Notes under the pieces: generated by a model
The model's database searches: none
What the model saw: the letters and a program-made list of their open reading frames with translations, nothing else
Told to the model about the DNA's origin: nothing
Shown here: piece after piece, positions 58,243-64,000 of the stretch
Layout of the letters: the number at the start of each line of letters is the position of its first letter
Numbering within the stretch: the stretch's first letter is position 1
Program-made: the position numbers and the translations under genes
NCBI GenBank assembly: GCA_039707655.1
Contig: CM077667.1
Location: forward strand, 542,790,222 to 542,854,221
Direction of reading: 5' to 3'
DNA: 64,000 bases
Origin: Elymus sibiricus
Lineage: Eukaryota > Streptophyta > Magnoliopsida > Poales > Poaceae

Positions 58243-58560
58243 CAGGGAGGAGGGGTTGTGGATGGAGGAGGGAGGAGGGAGAAGGAGGGGCGACTGAAGG
58301 AGGGAGGAGGAAGGAGGACGGAGGAGGAAGGCGGAGCGAGGAGGGGCCGGCCGGCGGCGAATGGAGGGGTGGAGGGAGGACGGAGGAGGTGGGGCGGGGA
58401 GGAGGGAGGAGGGGGAGGATTACCGAGTCCAGGGAGGAGGGGGAGGTGACGGCGGCAGAGGGAGGAGGGGTAGGCGACGGCGGCGGCGAGCGGCGGGGGG
58501 CAGAGAGGGAGCGACAGTGTGAGGGGGGAGTGAGGGGCCGGGAGTGAGGAAGAGAGAGGG
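58243..58560. repeat. Purine-rich GGA/GAG tract
   Basis: About 320 bp are nearly all purine on this strand, with GGAGGAGG runs. Frames are open on both strands because of the composition. It could form unusual structures (triplex or G-quadruplex). It lies before the right subterminal repeats of CACTA-Z. Confidence 0.8.
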
Positions 58561-60867
58561 AGCGCACGGGGTGGATAAGGTGGGCATAGCAGCAGCGCGG
58601 GTTGGTGCCAAGCGCTACAGCTAAGTAGAATAGCAGCAGCGCTGGTTGAGGAAGGGCGCTACTACTATAACTATCATGTCGGGAATGGTGTGGCAATTAT
58701 AGTAGTAGCGCGTTTTATACGTGCCACGCTACTGATATGTGTTTATTAGTAGCGCTGTTTTTGTACACGCGCTACTGCTAAGTAGCAGCAGCGCCTCCTT
58801 TTAAAAAGCGCTACTGGTAAGCTTCTGTGTATAAGGTTTTCCCTAGTAGTGCCAAGGTGATAGAGTTGGTATGCCATAATTATTGAATTTACACATCACA
58901 TTCCATTTGTCGGTATTCCGGTTAGAAACAACACGGGAACTAAGAAATGAAAGGTGATGGCAAGGATGTCGCCAACGACAACACCAATTACCACGGACAA
59001 GGATGCTACTCTCATCATGAATTTAATTGATATCCTGGAAGAGCCCAGAATGCTGATGAGGATCACGACACATTTGCCGAGAAGTCTCTTGAAGATGTAA
59101 TCGATCAGCGACGACATCAAGCAAAGAAATGATGAAGCGAAGGGTGGTTGGAACCACAGTTTAGAGTGCTAGCTCAGAGTCGAAATTGCCTTCAAGACAA
59201 CCAACATGACGTTGCAAACTCGATGTAAGCTTAGAGCACTGTTGGAATTGTGTTCTGGGGATGAAGGATATAAACAGCGTGGTCAAGTCTTAGCACGACG
59301 ATGATGAGCTTGGAAAGACATGATCGAGCACAAACTCATAAGCAAAGAAGATTACTAAGAGTTGTTGAATCGCAATGCGGACTCGATTCAATTATCGGTG
59401 TCCTTGAGTGTCCAACAACTCAGAACACGAGGAAACTGGAATCAGTGAAAGAAAACATAGCTGATGAGGAGCTTATAAGAAGCTATGTAGCTCCATGATT
59501 TTCTCGAGATACCAGGGGTAATACTCGGATGTAGATCAGAATTAAATCTTGGACCGATATATTGATCCGCAGAAGACAAGTGCTTAAACTGGTCTAAAAA
59601 TGGGATCAAAGAAGAACAATCATGGTCGGAACCACGGTTGTAAAGTATCAAATCAGGTTGTAGCTTTGAAAGATTATCCGGCAAAACACCAGAAAAGTAT
59701 GATTCGTGAAAACTCTTGAGTTCACACGAATTAAGGAAGGCATAGGTTCGACCCATCTGGGCATCTTAGGAACATATACCACAAGCTTCAAGAGTAATTA
59801 ACACATGCTTGACAAAAGAGCATGGCTGACAAAAACATAGGATACAACTTACCAGAGGGAGAAGTCACAATTTACCAATGGCATCATGTATCAGGGAAGA
59901 ACTCACAAGGATTTTGAATGTGAAGGATGCTATCGGATAATAACCCAACAATGGTTTGGCATCCCACAAAGGGATCGGATATGAGTATCGGAACTCAATC
60001 AGTGGAAGAAAGAAAGCAAGGCATCATATTAGAGTTTATCTGAATGATATAGATACTTAAATACCAAAGGAATTATGATTTCCAGGTTGGTGTATCAAAA
60101 TCAGATGCTCCGATCAAATACCAGTAAGTTGAATCGACTTAGATGGATATTCAATCAAAGTTGATTTGTCGAGAACCAACTCAGGTTTGGAAAGATGTCT
60201 GAGCCAGAAAGATAATCTATGAGAAACAACTGATGGCTGCATGCATTCACACAAAGGTTGAATCAATAAAATCAAATGAAAACCACAAAGGATTTACTTA
60301 ATATTGCTAGACATATGGAATTAACCATAATGCAAGCAGGTGAGAAAGGTCAAGAGCAAAAGGCTACTGAGGATTACGGAAGATCGAATAGCGTTTCAAA
60401 GAATTCTGAGAAACACATGATCAACCGAGGAAGAACGAATCTCCGGTAAGATAATTCGATGTACCTTGTAATAACAAGAGCAACTGGATATGAAAGTATG
60501 AGCGACAATTGCATGTAGTCATCCATAGGGGTTGACGGTGGAAGGGAATCGCAAAAGCGATGAGCACAAGTTCTCGAGAGAACATCGGAGAGTATCTTCA
60601 AAGTCTTCTGATGAATCGAGCCATCGTCTGAAATGAGGGGCTCTCTGGGGAAGTAGTTACGAGAACCTAGAGTTAGAGTTAGCAAAAAATTTAACCCGAA
60701 AGAGAAGAGAGATCAGAACCCAGAGTATAGACGAGGAATAAAGATCCTAATACCACCCGATTGAGATGTGGGCACGTAAGCCACACAACAATGTTAGTAA
60801 AAGTTTTTCAAGTACTAGACTCAACTTCGGCCAAGGAGTTGGAAAGGGGGCTACCTATAGGCAGTCG

Positions 60868-60879
60868 GCTCTGATACCA
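60868..60879 (-). other. Primer binding site of LARD-B
   Basis: GCTCTGATACCA on the plus strand, 3 nt from the LTR edge at 60883. This is the same Met-type site and spacing as LARD-A. Confidence 0.85.
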
Positions 60880-60882
60880 ACT

Positions 60883-63800
60883 TGTGACGCCCCCAATTTC
60901 GACCGTACGCTAATCATACACGCAATGCATATGACCAAGATTAGGGACTCACTAATTAATATCACAACACAACACTAGACACAAATTAAAGTCATACAAC
61001 TTCATATTACAAGCCAGGGACCTCGAGGGCTCGAATACAATGCTCGACAAGCACGAGTCAGCGGAAGCAAATAATATCTGAGTACAGACATAAGTTAAAC
61101 AAGTTTTGCCTTAAGAAGGCTAGCACAAACATAAGCAGCGGATCGAAAGAGGCGAGGCCTCCTGCCTGGGAACCTCCTAACTACTCCTGAGCGTCGGCAC
61201 TCTCCACGTAGTAGTAGGCTCCAGCGGTGGTGTAGTAGTCGTCTCCGGCGTACTCCATCTCCTGGGCTCCGTCATCTGAATGCGGTAATCGTATCGAGGG
61301 GGAAAGAGAATGCAAAGCAGCGGTGAGTACTCATCCAAAGTACTCGCAAGACTGACATCAGAACTATGCTAAGTATCCATCAGTATCAAGGAATGGGGGT
61401 TATATCTGGGCTGACGGCAGAAAGCAAGAATAGGTGGAAGGCCTAGTCCTATCGAAGACTAGCATCTTCAGCATCTTGCAGCATTAGAAGAGAGTAGACT
61501 GGTATCTCATATGTAGTCATATTATTGTAGCAATTTTATTAAGTAACCACACCCAGAGATTCTTCCTCGACCCTGCGAAGAAGCAATCTCGGAGCCAACA
61601 TCCATCTCAATTTAAAGTCACAATTTTAGTTATATCAGGTCAAGGTACAACTCCATGTCATCCAGTTACCGTGGACACGGCTATTCGAATAGATAAATTC
61701 TTCCCTACAGGGGTGCACCACATTCCCCAACACGCTTGATACCTCTGGCCGGACACACTTTCCTGGGTCATGCCCGGCCTCGGGACATCAACACGTCGTA
61801 GCCCTACCTAGGCTCAACAAAGAGGCCAGCCCGCCGGTCTAAATCCTAAGCGCGCAGGGGTCATGGGCCAATCGCCCTTTGCACTCCTGCACGATGCGAA
61901 CGCGGCCGAGGTCAGTCCTAGCACCCCTTATAACAAGCGCAGTGCCGTTGCGGACCACTCGGGCGCGCGCTGCTCCATTGCTGACGTCCGAAGAGCTTCG
62001 GCTGATACAACGACGCTGAGTACCCATAACTTCCCCACGTGAAGGTTAGTGCGTAATAGGCCAAATGACCAACTCAGATCAAATACCCAACCCATTAGCA
62101 TTTTATTATTGCGGGGCAAGCGCGACCCATGAAGTGCGGTCCCGTCGCCCCGTCTCGAGGATGTGTGGCAAGGTCCTCTCCTGCCCGTCCACGCCTCATC
62201 ATCATCAAACCGTGGGTACCCCTCAGGGCCGACCCATCACCAACATGTTTCTGTAACCAGGTCAGAGTAACTATGTGTATAAAACATCAAGACGGAACCT
62301 GAGGAATCACTCTCAAAGGGTCTCGCTCAATGAAACCATCAAGGTGGACTTTGAGGAATCACCCTCGAGGGTCCCACACTTGAGGGGTTGCACGACAGAG
62401 TCATCATCGGGAGTGGTGAAGGAGGAATCACCCTCGATAACCACGACCGACTAGCTGCACTACAGAGCTAGCACCATGAGTACTTCACGAGGTGTCACCC
62501 TCGGTACTCGATAGTAGTTGATATGATTGCAGGTATGGTAGCAGTTTATCAAAACAGGCTATGCATCAAAAATAGGAGCTAACTAATACAGTAGCAAAAT
62601 CTAATGCAAGAGTGAGAGGGAAAGGAATGGGCGATATTGGAATGCTCAAGGGGGTTGCTTGCCTTGCTGCTATGCGGCAAAGGCCTGATCGTCAGCGGTG
62701 TAGTCGTACCCGGCAGCAGCGTCAGTCTCGGGGTCTACCGGTAAGAAGAGGGGGGAGAAACAATAAATATAAAGCACATATGCAATAACGATGCATGACA
62801 TGGCAATATGCAGAGTTAGGCATGCACTAACGCAGTACTACACGTCGCAGACAGATCAGAAGAATATCTGACGATATTTTCCGGGTCTCAGGATACTACC
62901 GGACAGATGAAACCGATGTAAAAGTTCCATGTTCATCATGCTAAGGGCATGTGACAGATGAACGGGCAGCGTATTCGGATTCGTGGGATTTTTCTGAGCA
63001 ACTTTCATATATAAAATATTTTCATCTGACTTATAGATTATTTTATATTAATTTTCAAAGTTTTATTAATATTCTGAAATAAACAGATTTAATTTAATTC
63101 CAAAAATTCATTTATTGCATCAGCATGACCTCATGCTGGCGTCAGCAGTCAACTGCACAGCGCCCAGGTCAAACCTGACCTGTGGGGCCCTGCTGTCAGT
63201 GACTCAGGCTTAACCCAGGTTTAATTTAATCTATCCAGAGATTAATTAGCAATTGGGGTCCATTGTCAGTGACTAATTAGTCTAACTAATTATTTTTATT
63301 TTCTAAATAACCATCTGACAGGGGTGGCCCACCTGTCATACACAGGGGTGGTCGGGCCCCACCTGTCATTGACTGGACCAGGTCCAGTAAGCAGTTGACC
63401 TGGTCAACAGGTCAGCGGGGTCAGCCTGGCCCACCGGCCAGCGACCCTGGCAGTGGCCCCGGCCATGCCACGTCGGCAGCAGCGGCGCTGGGTCGCCGAA
63501 GAGGCTCCGGCGAGCACCAGAGAACGAGCCGAGGCTCGGAAATCGCCATCCTGGGGTCAAATCGTGCGTGGTTTGGTCCTATGCGTTCCTGGAGGCGAGC
63601 CGCATCCGTTGGTGGAAGCAGCAGGGCCGGAGGTGGCCGGTGTTGAGCACAGCTTCAACAATGGCGGCGGCGGCATTCGGTCAGCTCGGGCGCGCGCAAA
63701 CCAGCGATCAAACGGAGCACATTTTGCGCGGGATGGACTCTACGCACGCACCGCAAGCGGACACACTTGGCCACGGCTCCAAACGACCACCGAATGGTCG

Positions 63801-63963
63801 TCGGCGTTCAGCATCCGCGGCGGCGGGATCGGTCTCGCGTGGAGCTACGGCTACGGTGGCGTTCGAGAGCGCTGAGAGGGGGAGGAAGGCGCGGGGGTGC
63901 TCACTGGCGTTGACGAGAGGGCCCGGTGCAGCTAGAGGCGACGGAGAGGAGAGCTCGACGGCG
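60883..63963 (-). repeat. 5' LTR of LARD-B, partial (3.1 kb)
   Basis: Aligned to 49228 to about 52468 of the 3' LTR, with a 172-bp deletion near 62515 and about 12 bp extra near 61859. It breaks off at 63963 inside the GC-rich block, where unrelated gypsy sequence starts. About 0.9 kb of LTR is missing. Confidence 0.85.
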
Positions 63964-64000
63964 GCATCATTGTCGACTACTTTTCCTTTACCGCTACGGA
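63964..64000 (-). mobile_element. Fragment of a second Tat gypsy gag region
   Basis: The last 37 bases are identical to 37826-37862, in the gag C-terminal/protease part of the Tat element, in the same orientation. Another copy of that family must begin or end here, joined to the LARD-B LTR with a few bases of shared GGC. Confidence 0.75.

Larger units (their letters stand above)
55619..58851. mobile_element. CACTA-Z, complete non-autonomous element, 3233 bp
   Basis: Ends CACTACTAGGGAAAACC and GGTTTTCCCTAGTAGTG are perfect inverted copies, flanked by CCA on both sides (55616-55618 and 58852-58854). Subterminal AGCAGTAGCGC / GCGCTACTGCT units fill about 55640-55800 and 58585-58830. Inside are a broken multi-exon gene (56111-57337), two large inverted repeats, a 125-bp tandem duplication and a purine-rich tract. 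No transposase. Inserted into the LARD-B interior. Confidence 0.9.
53408..60882 (-). mobile_element. LARD-B interior, non-coding
   Basis: Apart from CACTA-Z there are about 4.2 kb of low-complexity-free, frame-poor DNA. The longest frames (about 104 codons, 59442-59756 and 60374-60685 minus) have no domains. A 38-bp tandem repeat lies at 54243-54376. I see no gag or pol remnant. Confidence 0.7.
49228..63963 (-). mobile_element. LARD-B: large non-autonomous LTR retrotransposon with a nested CACTA
   Basis: The 3' LTR is at 49228-53369 (4142 bp), the interior at 53370-60882, and a partial 5' LTR at 60883-63963. The primer site beside 60883 and the purine tract beside 53369 set the minus orientation. 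Without CACTA-Z (3233 bp plus a 3-bp duplication) the interior is about 4.3 kb and non-coding. Both LTR ends are TGTGACGCCC/GGGCGTCACA, a 10-bp terminal inversion, longer than usual. The family is distinct from LARD-A but similar in plan. Confidence 0.85.

Noticed and set aside
58232..58696. 154-codon minus-strand Pro/Ser-rich frame and 179-codon plus-strand Gly/Arg/Glu-rich frame
   Set aside because: They are opposite readings of the same purine-rich tract.
60868..60879. tRNA gene fragment
   Set aside because: The Met-like stretch is a retrotransposon primer site. No cloverleaf surrounds it here or at the other primer sites.

Overview
This is a stretch of repeat-dominated grass nuclear DNA, almost certainly Triticeae (wheat, barley or Aegilops type). 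The reasons are the nested LTR retrotransposons, very long non-coding LTR elements of the LARD kind, CACTA transposons with TTTAGTCCCGGTTGGT-type subterminal repeats, and a Tat-lineage gypsy element with an antisense gene. No intact ordinary host gene, tRNA, rRNA or CRISPR was found.

Layout, left to right. (1) 1-8394: LARD-A copy 1 (+), with 4.5 kb LTRs and a 3.3 kb non-coding interior. Its 5' LTR is cut by the window edge. It sits in 8395-10051, the end of a LARD-B LTR (+), which in turn sits in 10052-about 12155, an untranslated interior piece of another Triticeae LTR retrotransposon. (2) about 12156-22928: a tandem LARD-A array (-) in which one full LTR lies between two half interiors. Each half interior is broken at the same base by the two opposite ends of one CACTA element (CACTA-X). 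(3) 22929-25634: unassigned low-copy-looking DNA with a LINE-like 3' end. (4) 25635-42979: CACTA-Y, target duplication ATG. It contains a complete 13 kb Tat-type gypsy element (27217-40203, target duplication CTCTC) and a 1.1 kb Harbinger-like element carrying an AP2-like gene (41778-42893, target duplication TTA). (5) 42983-49227: host DNA containing one of two diverged copies of a promoter/5' region, the other copy having been split by CACTA-Y. A 2.0 kb gag-only copia element (43436-45467, target duplication GGTCT) is inserted here. (6) 49228-63963: LARD-B (-), 4.1 kb LTRs, with CACTA-Z (55619-58851, target duplication CCA) in its interior. (7) 63964-64000: abrupt junction to a gag fragment of the Tat family.

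Working parts. The Tat element carries gag-protease-RT-RNaseH-aRNH-integrase on the minus strand, broken by three in-frame stops and up to three frame changes. On the plus strand it carries a seven-exon antisense gene that is open from ATG to stop (930 codons) with consensus splice sites. Between the converging 3' ends of these two units lies an array of about thirteen hairpin-forming units of about 72 bp. The LARDs, the gag-only copia, the Harbinger-like element and all three CACTAs lack their own complete mobilisation machinery and would depend on partners elsewhere. The two LARD families share primer-site context, terminal bases and a structurally identical 8/3/8 hairpin exactly 19 nt before the LTR. 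The stem sequence differs between families but pairing is kept.
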